Assembly (NCBI GenBank): GCA_044227325.1
Contig: JBGAFI010000001.1
Location: 1-64,000 of the forward strand
Source of the DNA: PFJX01 sp044227325
GTDB taxonomy: Bacteria > Pseudomonadota > Gammaproteobacteria > Burkholderiales > Thiobacillaceae
Direction: 5' to 3'
Length of the DNA stretch: 64,000 bases
Under the pieces are notes generated by a model. The model had not been told where the DNA came from and did no database searches. It saw nothing but the letters and a program-made list of their open reading frames with translations. How positions within the stretch are numbered: position 1 is the stretch's first letter; each line of letters begins with the position of its first letter. Shown here piece by piece: positions 22,554 to 31,187 of this stretch. The translations under genes were made by a program, and so were the position numbers.

Positions 22554-24320
22554 TCAGGTGCCGGTCACCAGCAATTTTTCCGTCGCGCGGGTCATGGCGA
22601 CATAAAGCAGGCGGGCTTCTTCTTCGTTCGCGTCGACCGTATCGACCCCGGGAATCGCCACAATGGGGAACTCCAGGCCCTTGCCACTGTGGAAGGGCAG
22701 GAGCTTGACCGTGTCCTGCTTGTCGCTGAAGCGGATGTTGTCCTTCCAGGTCAGGGGAATGCCCGCCAGCCGGAATACGCTGTTGACGGTCTTGCCGACG
22801 GGCTCCCAGTGGCGATAGAGCACCGCCATGTCGCGCCAGGGAGTGCCGGCGCGGTGGGCGGATTTGAGCTGGTTCGCCAGCCAGGACGCCTCCTCGCGCA
22901 GGCCTGGCAGCTTGACCAGGCGCGGAGAATCGCCGTGGCGGCCGGCGGATACCGGCGCCAGACGCGGCACGCTGTCTTCGCCGGCCTCGCGGGGTTCCAG
23001 CAGTTGCCGGGCGAAGCCGGTGGCGAAATCGAGGATCTCCCGGGTGTTCCTATAGTTGACCTTGAGGATGGTGGTGCGGCCCTGGGCGCGGATGCCCACG
23101 CTCTTGAAGCTGAAGTCGCGCCGCTTGCCCGTGTCATAGATGGATTGGGCGTCGTCGTACAGCACCAGCAGGGAGTCCGACAGCGGGTCAACCATCTGCA
23201 CCACCAGCTTCAGCCATTCCGGGCGGAAATCGTGGCCTTCGTCGATGAGGACGGCGTCGTATTGGCCCGAGGGAATCAGGTGCCGTTCGACGCCCTGGAT
23301 CACCCGCTGGACCAGGGCGTCGAAATAGCCGTGGTCGTTCGCGTCGCCCGGCGGCAGGCCGACGTGGTAGGCGGTGAGCTGGCGGCGGCACCAGGCATGA
23401 AAGGTGCCGATATGCACCTTGTCCGCCACGCCCTTGGCGTGCATCCAGTGCTCCAGGCGCCGGGCGAGGGCTTTGTTGTAGCAAAGCACCAGGATGGGTT
23501 TCGCGCAGACCTTGGCGAGATGCTCGGCGCGGTAGCCCAGGATCAGGGTCTTGCCGGAGCCGGCGACGCCATGGATGACCCGGTGGCCATCGCCCAGGCT
23601 GCGCGCCAATTGCTCCTGCTGCAGGTCCAGCACACGCACGATATCCGGGGGTTCGCCGGCTTCGACTTCGTCGAACAGGCCGATCTGCTTGCCGGGCAGG
23701 CGGATCTCGGGAAACAGGTGCCAGCGGATGCGATCGATCTGCGGGACGGAGAGGTGGCCGAAGCCGCCGATGTGGAACATGTCCCACAGCTTCTGCTGGA
23801 AGGCTTCCGCGTCCACCGATTCGGTCATCTCATCCTGGCAGATGACCTTGTTGGGCTCCAGCACCTCGACCAGATCGGAAGCCTCGAAATCGCGTCTTGA
23901 GATATTGCTCAGCACCACACCATAAGTCCAGGGGAACAGGGGGCGGCCTTTCATCCGGCCGCTGGAGAACGTGAGCTGGGGATCCTTTTCCAGCGCGTCG
24001 ATCACGGCATGGGCATATTGGCGCGCCTGTTCCAGAGGGTTGGGCAGGTTTTTCAGGCCGGATTCGGTGATCAGCGTGGCGTCGCTGCGCGAGATCGAAT
24101 GGATGTTCCCCAGTTTCCAGTCCTTCACTTCCAAAACGACCAGTCCGCGTTTGGGATGCAGAATGATGAAATCCGGATGGGCGTTGGCCGGACCCATCGG
24201 CACGTCGTACCAGCACAGGTAGTCGTCCTCCAGCTTGGCCTCCAGGCGCTGGGCGAAACGCTTCTCGCCCGAGGTCATGCGGGACAGGCAGGTGGAGAGA
24301 TTGGGGATCAGGGTGGTCAT
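22554..24320 (-). CDS. NERD-domain UvrD/Rep-type helicase
   Basis: A 588-residue protein with two parts. Residues about 15-130 form a nuclease-related (NERD) domain: GEKRFAQRLEAKLEDDYLCWYDVPMG, HPDFIILHPKRGLVVLEVKDWKLG, with the D..EVK metal-binding pattern of restriction-like nucleases. From about 230 there is a superfamily 1 helicase: Walker A VIHGVAGSGKTLILGYRA, IDEGHDFRPEWLKLVVQM, a VNYRNTREI segment, and RLLYVAMTRATEKLLV as motif VI. Such proteins occur alone or near defence genes; roles in repair or phage defence are proposed. No partner is adjacent. The start at 24320 has no clear ribosome-binding site; an ATG at 24350 is possible. Confidence 0.85.
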   Translation of the reverse strand: MTTLIPNLSTCLSRMTSGEKRFAQRLEAKLEDDYLCWYDVPMGPANAHPDFIILHPKRGLVVLEVKDWKLGNIHSISRSDATLITESGLKNLPNPLEQARQYAHAVIDALEKDPQLTFSSGRMKGRPLFPWTYGVVLSNISRRDFEASDLVEVLEPNKVICQDEMTESVDAEAFQQKLWDMFHIGGFGHLSVPQIDRIRWHLFPEIRLPGKQIGLFDEVEAGEPPDIVRVLDLQQEQLARSLGDGHRVIHGVAGSGKTLILGYRAEHLAKVCAKPILVLCYNKALARRLEHWMHAKGVADKVHIGTFHAWCRRQLTAYHVGLPPGDANDHGYFDALVQRVIQGVERHLIPSGQYDAVLIDEGHDFRPEWLKLVVQMVDPLSDSLLVLYDDAQSIYDTGKRRDFSFKSVGIRAQGRTTILKVNYRNTREILDFATGFARQLLEPREAGEDSVPRLAPVSAGRHGDSPRLVKLPGLREEASWLANQLKSAHRAGTPWRDMAVLYRHWEPVGKTVNSVFRLAGIPLTWKDNIRFSDKQDTVKLLPFHSGKGLEFPIVAIPGVDTVDANEEEARLLYVAMTRATEKLLVTGT

Positions 24321-24478
24321 GGAGCGGAACCGGCGGCGCAATGTTCGCATGGCCCGGGGCTGGATTCCTACTGAATTAGGTCTTTGGTCACAGCCCGTGA
24401 AGGAGAGACATACCAAGGCCGGTTCGCGCCGGATCGGTTAAATTCGCGCAGTTGCACGAAGGTGGAGCGCGGGCTCGC

Positions 24479-25288
24479 ATGAAAAGTCTATTTTCTGATT
24501 TTGTTTGGCGACGGTGGCGGCGCTGGCCGGTGCTCTGTCTTGTGCTGGCCTGGGGCGGTGCCCAGGCCATGCCCAGCGACGAGGTCATCCGTCTCGCTTC
24601 GGGGACCGAGGTGGTCAGCCAGCGCTATCCGGCCCAGGGCAAGGTGCTGGCGGTGTGGCTCACCGGCCAGTACGGGCGCATCGAGGAGGAACACAAGGCC
24701 GCCGCCGATATGGCGGCCAAGGGTGTGGAAACCTGGGTGACGGATTTCTTCTCGCCCTATTTCCTGCCGCTGCTGCCCAGCAGCTGGAACCGGGTGCCGG
24801 ACCAGGATCTCGCCGAATGGCTCGAGGATCTGCGGCGCCACAATCCGGATCGCCGCATCGTGCTGGTGTCGACCGGGCGGGCCGCCAGCCTGGCGTTGCG
24901 CGCGGTGAAAAGCTGGCACGCCCGCTTCCATCAAGAGGAAATCCAGCCCGTCGAGGGGGCGCTGATGATGTACCCCCTGCTTTACCAGGAACTGGATCCC
25001 GGCCAGGAGCCGGAATACGACCCGATCGTGAATCAGACCAAGCTGGATCTGGTCATCCTCCAGCCCAAGGCCTCCGCCGGCTATTGGTGGCGCGACCGCC
25101 TCAAAGGTTTTTTGGAATCGGCGGGCAGCCGGGTATGGATGAATGTCCTGCCCGGCCTGCGCGACGGCTTCTACCGGCGCAGCGATATCACCGAACAGGA
25201 GAGCGCCGCCGGGGAACGGCTCGGCCAGATCGTCATGGACGGCCTCGCCCCCCTTATCGAAAAAATCCAACCGAAGGCGCAACCATGA
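24479..25288 (+). CDS. exported alpha/beta-hydrolase-like protein of unknown function
   Basis: A 269-residue protein with a basic N-terminus and a hydrophobic signal segment (about 12-30, ending AQA-MPS). The remainder alternates strands and helices as in alpha/beta hydrolases: VLAVWLTGQYGRIEEEH, GVETWVTDFFSPYFLPLLPSSW, RIVLVSTGRAASLALRAVK, VEGALMMYPLLYQEL and VNQTKLDLVILQPKAS. The elbow is STGRA rather than G-x-S-x-G, so a serine nucleophile is not evident. It may be a non-catalytic or divergent member. The next gene, a TlpA-like thioredoxin, overlaps by 4 nt (ATGA), so the two probably act together in the periplasm. Confidence 0.7.
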   Translation: MKSLFSDFVWRRWRRWPVLCLVLAWGGAQAMPSDEVIRLASGTEVVSQRYPAQGKVLAVWLTGQYGRIEEEHKAAADMAAKGVETWVTDFFSPYFLPLLPSSWNRVPDQDLAEWLEDLRRHNPDRRIVLVSTGRAASLALRAVKSWHARFHQEEIQPVEGALMMYPLLYQELDPGQEPEYDPIVNQTKLDLVILQPKASAGYWWRDRLKGFLESAGSRVWMNVLPGLRDGFYRRSDITEQESAAGERLGQIVMDGLAPLIEKIQPKAQP

Positions 25289-25791
25289 ACCGACGCATCG
25301 TCGCTTTCTTCGCTCTGTTTCTCCTGGCCGGCCCGCTCGCGGCGGCCGACCTGAAACCGCTGCCGGTGAAACCGGCGCCGGCGCTGTCCCTGCCCGGCTT
25401 GAAAGGCGGAACCACGCAACTCGAGCAATTGCGCGGCAAGGTCGTGCTGGTCAATTTCTGGGCGGTCTGGTGCCCGCCCTGCCGCAAGGAAATGCCCTCC
25501 ATGGGGCGCCTCGCCGAGAAACTCGCGGGAAAACCGTTCTCGATCCTGGGCATCAACGTGGGAGAAACGCCGAGGGAAATCGAGTCCTTCCTCAAGCAGG
25601 TGCCGGTTAGCTTCCCCATCCTGCTCGACAGCGAAGGCCAGAACCTCAAGGCGTGGCAGGTCTTCGCCTTTCCGACCAGCTACGTGGTGGACAAGAAGGG
25701 GCGGATACGGCTGGGCCTGTTCGGTTCCATCGAATGGGACAGCCCGGAAACGGTGGAGAAGCTGGAAGCTCTGTTGACCGAAGCGGACTGA
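25285..25791 (+). CDS. TlpA-like periplasmic thioredoxin
   Basis: A 168-residue exported thiol-disulfide protein. It has a signal peptide (about 1-21, AAA-DLK), then a thioredoxin domain with VVLVNFWAVWCPPCRKEMPSM, in which the CPPC redox motif lies near residue 70-73, and a cis-proline in VFAFPTSYVVDKKGRI. The CPPC motif and the ResA/TlpA layout suggest a reductant for cytochrome c maturation or for particular periplasmic proteins. It is translationally coupled to the upstream hydrolase-like protein. Confidence 0.9.
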   Translation: MNRRIVAFFALFLLAGPLAAADLKPLPVKPAPALSLPGLKGGTTQLEQLRGKVVLVNFWAVWCPPCRKEMPSMGRLAEKLAGKPFSILGINVGETPREIESFLKQVPVSFPILLDSEGQNLKAWQVFAFPTSYVVDKKGRIRLGLFGSIEWDSPETVEKLEALLTEAD

Positions 25792-25834
25792 TGTCCCGGC
25801 TTGATGTCCGTTTCTTCCTCGCGGCGGCCGGCGG

Positions 25835-27220
25835 CTAACGCACCTGCGGTGTCGCCGTCGGCGCTTGCGCCTGTTTCGCGCCGGCTTGGCGCAGTTGCTC
25901 CAGCAGGGTCGCGGATACAAAGCCGTCCGCCGGCAAGCCCGCGGTTTTCTGGAAGGCGCGGATAGCTTCCCGGGTTCGGCTGCCGGGGATGCCATCCGGA
26001 TCGCCGGTGGTGAAGCCCCGGTCGGAAAGCAGATGCTGAATCTCGAAAATCTGGTCCGTGCTCAGACGCCGGTTATCGGCGTTGCGGCCGAGTCGCGGCA
26101 AGGGTTGTCCCTGCAGCCGATCCGACATCAGCAACACGCTCAATGCGTAATTGATGGAACGGTTCCAGGCCATGACCACCTCGAAGTTGCGGTACACCAG
26201 GAACGCCGGTCCGGCATAACCCTGGGGCAGCAGAATCGCGCCGACCATGTCGGACTTCGGCAGGGTTTTCCCGTTGGGGAGCGTGACGCCCAGCGCCGCC
26301 CATTCGGTGACGGTTTTTTTCCTGTTGAGCGCGGCCAGATCAAAATCGAAGCCTTCCGGCAGGCGCACTTCCCGCCCCCAGAGTTCGCCGTTTTTCCAGC
26401 CCAGGCGGCTCAGGAACTGCGCGCCGGAGTCCAAAGCGTCGGGCAGGGAGTGCCAGATGTCCTTGCGGCCGTCGCCGTCCGCGTCCACGGCGTAGCCGAG
26501 AAATGTGGAAGGCATGAACTGCATCTGGCCCATCGCGCCCGCCCAGGAACCTTTCATCTCGGCGGCGGAGATATGGCCCTCCTGGAGGATGCGCAACGCG
26601 TTCAGCAGTTCCTCGCGGAAGAAATCGGCGCGCCGGCTGTCATGGGCGAGGGTGGCGAGGGCGGCGGGGATGGAGAATCCCCCCGTGTAACCGCCGTATT
26701 TGGTTTCCATGCCCCACAGGGAGACCAGCACGGGCGCCGGCACGCCGTGGCGGCGTTGGACCTGCTGGAGCAGCTTGCGGTTGAGCCAAAGCTTGTCCTT
26801 GCCCTGTTTGACCTGCTTGTCGCCAACGCGCTGGTCCAGGTAGTTCCAGAAGGTGTTGATGAATTCCGGCTGGCGCTGGTCCAATTCCAGCACGCGGGGA
26901 ATCGGCTCGACATCGCCCAGGGCGGTATCCAGCGTGGCTTTCGAGATGCCCCGAGCCAGGGCCTCCTGCTTGAAAGCCGTCAGCCAGTCGGCGAAATCCT
27001 GTTTCGACGCGTCGACGGCCTGGGCGGGGCTCGCCGCGAACAGCGCGCCGACAAGCGCGACCAGGAATCCCGTGGCAAACCGGCCCAGAAAAAGCCGCAG
27101 GGACGTGGCGCATCCCCGCTTGCCGACGCGCGCAACGCAAGGCGAAGCGGCGTCCAGGTCTCGACCCGGAGGCCGGGAGATCATGCCGCCGGTGATTTGT
27201 TCTGAAACTTTACTGCGCAT
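25835..27220 (-). CDS. lytic murein transglycosylase (MltB family) with peptidoglycan-binding domain
   Basis: A 461-residue envelope enzyme. A long basic N-terminal region precedes a hydrophobic signal (LFLGRFATGFLVALVGALFAASPAQA, about residues 45-70). The catalytic SLT_2 domain (about 75-370) has the active glutamate in VSLWGMETKYGGYTGGF and AGAMGQMQFMPSTFLGYAVDADGDGRKDIW. A C-terminal PG_binding_1 domain (LSTDQIFEIQHLLSDRGF..DPDGIPGSRTREAIRAFQ) follows. It cleaves peptidoglycan to 1,6-anhydromuropeptides. The ATG at 27220 has AAGGA 6 nt upstream; a later ATG would shorten the unusually long n-region. No lipobox is seen, so this is probably a soluble or signal-anchored form. Confidence 0.88.
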   Translation of the reverse strand: MRSKVSEQITGGMISRPPGRDLDAASPCVARVGKRGCATSLRLFLGRFATGFLVALVGALFAASPAQAVDASKQDFADWLTAFKQEALARGISKATLDTALGDVEPIPRVLELDQRQPEFINTFWNYLDQRVGDKQVKQGKDKLWLNRKLLQQVQRRHGVPAPVLVSLWGMETKYGGYTGGFSIPAALATLAHDSRRADFFREELLNALRILQEGHISAAEMKGSWAGAMGQMQFMPSTFLGYAVDADGDGRKDIWHSLPDALDSGAQFLSRLGWKNGELWGREVRLPEGFDFDLAALNRKKTVTEWAALGVTLPNGKTLPKSDMVGAILLPQGYAGPAFLVYRNFEVVMAWNRSINYALSVLLMSDRLQGQPLPRLGRNADNRRLSTDQIFEIQHLLSDRGFTTGDPDGIPGSRTREAIRAFQKTAGLPADGFVSATLLEQLRQAGAKQAQAPTATPQVR

Positions 27221-27486
27221 ACCCATCCTTAAAACACGGGGTCGTTCGGTCTGCGGCCCTTGGGCCGCGAAACAATGATGGCCATGGCTGCGGGAGTCGC
27301 GCATCCGGGATGGGGGACTCCCGGTCTGGTGAATCGTACGCGGCCTCTCGCTTCCTTCGACGCATGCCGGTCCGCGATGTTCAGTCGCGTTCCACGGAAA
27401 AGGAAACTGCCGGGAACGACCAGAAACAGCGTATGGGCAAAAGACTGGCAACAGACCGCATGCCACGCCGTTCCGCCGTAGGAATA

Positions 27487-27912
27487 TCAGGCGGCCGGTT
27501 CCTCGATGATCTCGAAGTCGTGAGTCATCTCCGCTGTCTTCCCCAGCATGATGCTGGCCGAGCAGTACTTTTCCGCGGACAGCTTGATGGCCCGATCCAC
27601 GGTGTCCGCCTTGAGTCCGCGTCCCCGCACGATGAAGTGCATATGAATCCGGGTAAACACCTTGGGATGGTCGGTGGCCCGTTCGGAGGAGATTTCCACT
27701 TCGCAGCCCAGCACCTCCTGGCGGCTTTTGCGCAGAATCATCACCACATCCACTGAAGTGCAGCCGCCGGCGCCCATCAGGAGCATTTCCATGGGGCGCG
27801 GCCCCATGTTGCGGCCTCCGATGTCCGGCGAACCATCCATGATCATGGCATGGCCGCTTTCCGATTCGGCCATGAAGCAGACGTTTTCAACCCATTTGAC
27901 GCGTGATTTCAT
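27487..27912 (-). CDS. OsmC-family peroxiredoxin-like protein
   Basis: A 141-residue cytoplasmic protein of the OsmC/Ohr superfamily. The two reactive cysteines are present, in MGAGGCTSVDVVMILRK and in SAEKYCSASIMLGK, and the GPRPMEMLLM segment is characteristic. OsmC proteins reduce organic hydroperoxides with thiols. The overall pattern fits the YhfA/OsmC-like branch more than Ohr. The ATG at 27912 has AGGA about 9 nt upstream. It lies 23 bp after the YdcF-like gene on the same strand, so they may share a transcript. Confidence 0.9.
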   Translation of the reverse strand: MKSRVKWVENVCFMAESESGHAMIMDGSPDIGGRNMGPRPMEMLLMGAGGCTSVDVVMILRKSRQEVLGCEVEISSERATDHPKVFTRIHMHFIVRGRGLKADTVDRAIKLSAEKYCSASIMLGKTAEMTHDFEIIEEPAA

Positions 27913-27935
27913 ACAAGTTGTCCTGAAGTGTTGGA

Positions 27936-28685
27936 TTAGTTTCGTAAGCGGTACCAGAGCAGGCCTATCCATTCGTGCATGGCAAGGCTGTTTTGGTAAA
28001 GGGCGTACGCGCTGGGAAGAAAATCCGTCGGAGCGAGTTCCCGAGAGAGTGAGTATTCAATACCCGCAGGCACAACCTGGAACCCTTCGGCTTCGAATTC
28101 CGGAATGGCTCGCGCTAGATGCCAGGAATGCGTGACCAGATAAATTCTCTTGATGCCGGCCTTGCGGAGCAACTCCGCGGAATAGCGCGCGTTTTCGCGG
28201 GTATTCCTGGAATACCTTTCCACCCATTGGGTCGCCACCCCGAATTCGTCGCGCAGGGTGTCATGCATGATGTCCCCCTCGCTTCTCGTTCCGCCGTTGG
28301 GAGAGCCGCCCGTCACCAGCACCGGCTTATGCAGGCGTTTGGCGAGCCAAGCGCCATAGCGCACCCGCTCGATGGAATACCGGCTCAAGGTATCGCCCCC
28401 ATATTCGATGCTGTCGAGGTTGCGGCCGCCACCCAGGATGACGATGGCGTCCGCTTCCTTTCCGGTGAGCGCCACCGGGGCGGGTTTCAGGCTGTTCATT
28501 AAAGCGTTGGAAATCAGCGGTGTGGCAAGCAGCCAAATACCCGCGAGCGCGATGCCGGCCATCGCCCCGCCCAGCTTGCGATGGCGCCGTGCCAGCAGCA
28601 GTCCGGCCACCCCCAGCAGCAGCAGGTTGAAGGGCGGCAGCACGAATGCCGCGATGAAATTGGTGAGCATCCAGGAGGTCGACAT
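27936..28685 (-). CDS. YdcF/ElyC-family membrane protein (DUF218)
   Basis: A 249-residue inner-membrane protein with two N-terminal helices (about 5-30 and 38-58) and a periplasmic DUF218 domain: ADAIVILGGGRNLDSIEYGGDTLSRYSIERVRYGAWLAKR, KPVLVTGGSPNGGTRSEGDIM, a SRNTRENARYSAELLRKAGI block and VTHSWHLARAIPEFEAEGF. In E. coli ElyC and SanA of this family affect peptidoglycan and envelope integrity. The start at 28685 has AAGGA 11 nt upstream. It is divergent from rplM. The precise biochemical role is not established for the family. Confidence 0.85.
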   Translation of the reverse strand: MSTSWMLTNFIAAFVLPPFNLLLLGVAGLLLARRHRKLGGAMAGIALAGIWLLATPLISNALMNSLKPAPVALTGKEADAIVILGGGRNLDSIEYGGDTLSRYSIERVRYGAWLAKRLHKPVLVTGGSPNGGTRSEGDIMHDTLRDEFGVATQWVERYSRNTRENARYSAELLRKAGIKRIYLVTHSWHLARAIPEFEAEGFQVVPAGIEYSLSRELAPTDFLPSAYALYQNSLAMHEWIGLLWYRLRN

Positions 28686-28728
28686 GCACGCGATTATCCT
28701 TGCGATGATCTCCACATCAAAGCCGGGT

Positions 28729-28757
28729 TTGACAGAGTCGGGTGTGGCCCATAAAAT
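28729..28757 (+). promoter_or_regulatory. strong sigma-70 promoter of rplM-rpsI
   Basis: TTGACA (28729-28734), a 17-bp spacer and TAAAAT (28752-28757) make a near-consensus promoter. The predicted start near 28764 leaves a leader of about 30 nt before rplM. This suits a highly expressed ribosomal-protein operon. Confidence 0.8.
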
Positions 28758-28794
28758 CCGCGTTTTTCCGTAGTCTCCAATTTTGGATCGCGAC

Positions 28795-29223
28795 ATGAAA
28801 ACCTTTTCCGCCAAGCCCCACGAGGTCCAGCACGGCTGGTATCTGGTGGACGGCACCGACAAGGTGCTGGGCCGTCTGGCCTCCGAGATCGCCCGCCGCC
28901 TGCGTGGCAAGCATAAGGCCATCTACACCCCCCACGTGGATACCGGCGATTACATCGTCGTGGTCAACGTCGACAAGATTCGCGTCACCGGCAACAAGGC
29001 CGAGGACAAGAAGTACTATCGCCATTCCACCTTCCCGGGCGGCATCTCCGAGACCAATTTCGGCAAGATGCAGGACCGTTTCCCCGGCCGCGCGCTGGAG
29101 AAGGCCGTGAAAGGCATGCTGCCCAAGGGTCCCCTGGGCTACGCCATGATCAAGAAACTGAAGGTCTATGCCGGTGTCGATCATCCCCACGCCGCGCAAC
29201 AGCCCCAATCCCTGGAAATCTGA
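28795..29223 (+). CDS. rplM: 50S ribosomal protein L13
   Basis: A 142-residue ribosomal protein matching L13 over its full length: MKTFSAKPHEVQHGWYLVDGTDKVLGRLASEIARRLRGKHK at the start, PHVDTGDYIVVVNVDKIRVTGNK, YRHSTFPGGI and AVKGMLPKGPLGYAMIKKLKVYAGVDHPHAAQQP at the end. L13 is an early-assembly protein of the large subunit. It is followed at 11 bp by rpsI, the conserved bacterial pair, and is driven by a near-consensus promoter. Confidence 0.98.
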   Translation: MKTFSAKPHEVQHGWYLVDGTDKVLGRLASEIARRLRGKHKAIYTPHVDTGDYIVVVNVDKIRVTGNKAEDKKYYRHSTFPGGISETNFGKMQDRFPGRALEKAVKGMLPKGPLGYAMIKKLKVYAGVDHPHAAQQPQSLEI

Positions 29224-29234
29224 GGAACCCGACC

Positions 29235-29627
29235 ATGATCGGTAACTATTATTACGGCACCGGCCGCCGCAAAAGCTCCGTGGCCCGCGTGTTCATGAAG
29301 GCCGGCTCCGGCAACATCGTCGTCAACGGCAAGCCCGTGGACGAGTACTTCTCCCGCGAAACCGGCCGCATGATCGTGCGCCAGCCCCTGAAGCTCACCG
29401 AGCGCGACGCGAACTTCGACATCATGGTGAACGTCAACGGCGGCGGCGAAACCGGCCAGGCGGGCGCCGTGCGCCACGGCATCACCCGCGCCCTGATCGA
29501 ATACGATGCCGCCCTGAAGGGCAGCCTAAAGAAGGCCGGCTTCGTGACCCGCGACGCGCGCGAAGTGGAACGAAAGAAAGTCGGTCTGCACAAGGCCCGT
29601 CGGCGCAAGCAGTTCTCCAAGCGTTAA
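29235..29627 (+). CDS. rpsI: 30S ribosomal protein S9
   Basis: A 130-residue protein matching S9: YYGTGRRKSSVARVFMKAGSG, the VNGKPVDEYFSRETGRMIVRQPL segment, GGGETGQAGAVRHGITRALIEYDA, and the basic C-terminal tail RDAREVERKKVGLHKARRRKQFSKR, which reaches the P-site tRNA. It is the second gene of the rplM-rpsI operon and is followed by a strong terminator. Confidence 0.98.
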   Translation: MIGNYYYGTGRRKSSVARVFMKAGSGNIVVNGKPVDEYFSRETGRMIVRQPLKLTERDANFDIMVNVNGGGETGQAGAVRHGITRALIEYDAALKGSLKKAGFVTRDAREVERKKVGLHKARRRKQFSKR

Positions 29628-29647
29628 TTTGGATTGCCGCATGCAAG

Positions 29648-29677
29648 AAGCCGCCGATGGGCGGCTTTTTGTTTTTT
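29648..29677 (+). terminator. intrinsic terminator of rplM-rpsI
   Basis: AAGCCGCC (29648-29655), a GATG loop and GGCGGCTT are followed by TTTTTGTTTTTT: an 8-bp GC-rich stem with a long T tract, 20 bp after the rpsI stop and 20 bp before argC. Confidence 0.9.
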
Positions 29678-29698
29678 CTGGTTTCGAGGAGTCTAGAC

Positions 29699-30727
29699 AT
29701 GATCAAGGCAGGCATCGTCGGCGGTACCGGCTATACCGGCGTCGAACTTCTGCGGCTTCTGGCCCAGCATCCGGATGTGGAACTGGCCGCCATCACGTCC
29801 CGCAAGGAATCGGGCATGCCGGTCGCCGACATGTTCCCCTCCCTGCGCGGCCGGGTATCCCTTGCGTTTTCCACGCCCGAGGAGGCGCCGCTCAAGTCCT
29901 GCGACGTGGTGTTCTTCGCCACGCCCAACGGCGTCGCCATGCAGCAGACCCGTGAATTGCTGGAGGCCGGCGTCAAGGTCATCGATCTGGCCGCCGACTT
30001 CCGGATCACCGATATCGCCGAGTGGTCCAAGTGGTACGGCATGGAGCACGCCTGTCCGGACCTGGTGGCTGAGGCGGTGTACGGCCTGCCGGAGATCAAC
30101 CGGGACAGAATCAAGGGCGCCCGTCTGATCGCCAATCCGGGGTGCTATCCCACCGCCGTGCAATTGGGCTTTCTGCCTTTGGTGGAAGCCGGCGTGGTGG
30201 ATACCGGCTGGCTGGTCGCCGACTGCAAATCCGGCGTCTCCGGCGCCGGGCGCAAGGCGGAGATCGGCACGCTGTTCGCCGAGGCTTCCGATACCTTCAA
30301 GGCCTACGCCGTGCCCGGCCATCGGCATTGGCCGGAGATCCGCCAGGGCCTGACACGGATGGCGGGCCACGATGTCGGCCTGACCTTCGTTCCGCATCTG
30401 ACCCCGCTGATCCGCGGCATCCACGCGACTTTGTACGCGAAGCTGAGCAAGGACGTGGATTTGCAGGCCCTGTTCGAACGGCGTTATGCCGGCGAGTATT
30501 TTGTCGACGTGCTGCCCGCCAAGTCCCATCCGGAAACCCGCTCGGTGCGCGCTTCCAACCTGTGCCGCATCGCCGTGCACCGGCCCCAGGGCGGCGACAC
30601 CGTGGTGGTGCTGTCCGTCATCGACAACCTGGTCAAGGGTGCCGCCGGCCAGGCCGTGCAGAACATGAATATCCTGTTCGACCGACCGGAAAACACCGGG
30701 CTGACTCAGATTCCGGTAATGCCTTGA
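29699..30727 (+). CDS. argC: N-acetyl-gamma-glutamyl-phosphate reductase
   Basis: A 342-residue NADP-dependent reductase of arginine biosynthesis, which reduces N-acetylglutamyl phosphate to the semialdehyde. Visible are the Rossmann loop IVGGTGYTGVELLRLL, the active-site cysteine in IANPGCYPTAVQLGF near residue 150, the KSGVSGAGRKAE segment and the histidine-containing VPGHRHWPEI. The length matches the long proteobacterial type. The position between rpsI and erpA is the standard betaproteobacterial order. A GAGGAG ribosome-binding site lies upstream. Confidence 0.96.
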   Translation: MIKAGIVGGTGYTGVELLRLLAQHPDVELAAITSRKESGMPVADMFPSLRGRVSLAFSTPEEAPLKSCDVVFFATPNGVAMQQTRELLEAGVKVIDLAADFRITDIAEWSKWYGMEHACPDLVAEAVYGLPEINRDRIKGARLIANPGCYPTAVQLGFLPLVEAGVVDTGWLVADCKSGVSGAGRKAEIGTLFAEASDTFKAYAVPGHRHWPEIRQGLTRMAGHDVGLTFVPHLTPLIRGIHATLYAKLSKDVDLQALFERRYAGEYFVDVLPAKSHPETRSVRASNLCRIAVHRPQGGDTVVVLSVIDNLVKGAAGQAVQNMNILFDRPENTGLTQIPVMP

Positions 30728-30759
30728 TTTTTCTTTTGTAATCCCCACTTCACCCGTGG

Positions 30760-30788
30760 TTGACGGGCGCCGCCCCGGCGCCAATAAT
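30760..30788 (+). promoter_or_regulatory. erpA promoter with a palindromic spacer
   Basis: TTGACG (30760-30765) and AATAAT (30783-30788) are separated by exactly 17 bp. The whole spacer, GGCGCCG-CCC-CGGCGCC, is a perfect inverted repeat. A protein bound there would lie between the -35 and -10 boxes, as MerR-family activators and some repressors do. The identity of such a factor is unknown. Confidence 0.6.
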
Positions 30789-30822
30789 GCCCCGCACTTA
30801 GACCTGACATAGGAGTATCGCG

Positions 30823-31170
30823 ATGAATGCCGCGACTGAAATGAGCCCCTTCAACTTTACCGACAGCGCCGCCAACAAAGTCAAGGCCCTGATCGAGGAG
30901 GAAGGCAATCCCGAACTGAAACTGCGCGTCTTCGTCACCGGCGGCGGCTGCTCCGGCTTCCAGTACGGCTTCACCTTCGACGAAGTGACCAACGAGGACG
31001 ACATGGTGATGCAGAAGAACGGCGTCACCCTGCTGATCGATCCCATGAGCATGCAGTACATGATGGGCGCGGAAGTCGACTACACGGAAGGCCTGGAAGG
31101 CGCCCAGTTCGTCATCAAGAACCCGAACGCGACCTCCACCTGCGGTTGCGGTTCGTCCTTCTCGGTCTGA
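30823..31170 (+). CDS. erpA: iron-sulfur cluster insertion protein ErpA
   Basis: A 115-residue A-type carrier. The three conserved cysteines are in VTGGGCSGFQYGF and the C-terminal TCGCGSSFSV. The family signature LIDPMSMQYMMGAEVDYTEGLEGAQFVIKNPNA is complete. ErpA receives Fe-S clusters from the ISC machinery and delivers them to apoproteins, including isoprenoid and respiratory enzymes. An AGGAG ribosome-binding site lies 7 nt upstream. It has its own promoter with a palindromic spacer and is followed by a terminator. Confidence 0.96.
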   Translation: MNAATEMSPFNFTDSAANKVKALIEEEGNPELKLRVFVTGGGCSGFQYGFTFDEVTNEDDMVMQKNGVTLLIDPMSMQYMMGAEVDYTEGLEGAQFVIKNPNATSTCGCGSSFSV

Positions 31171-31187
31171 ATCTTTCCAGTCCGGTC

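Noticed and set aside
27221..27486. Open minus-strand extension upstream of the MltB-type gene, and hairpins at 27253-27268 and 27292-27322
   Set aside because: The extension has no ribosome-binding site and no signal-peptide character. The hairpins lack T tracts, so neither a longer protein nor a terminator is supported.
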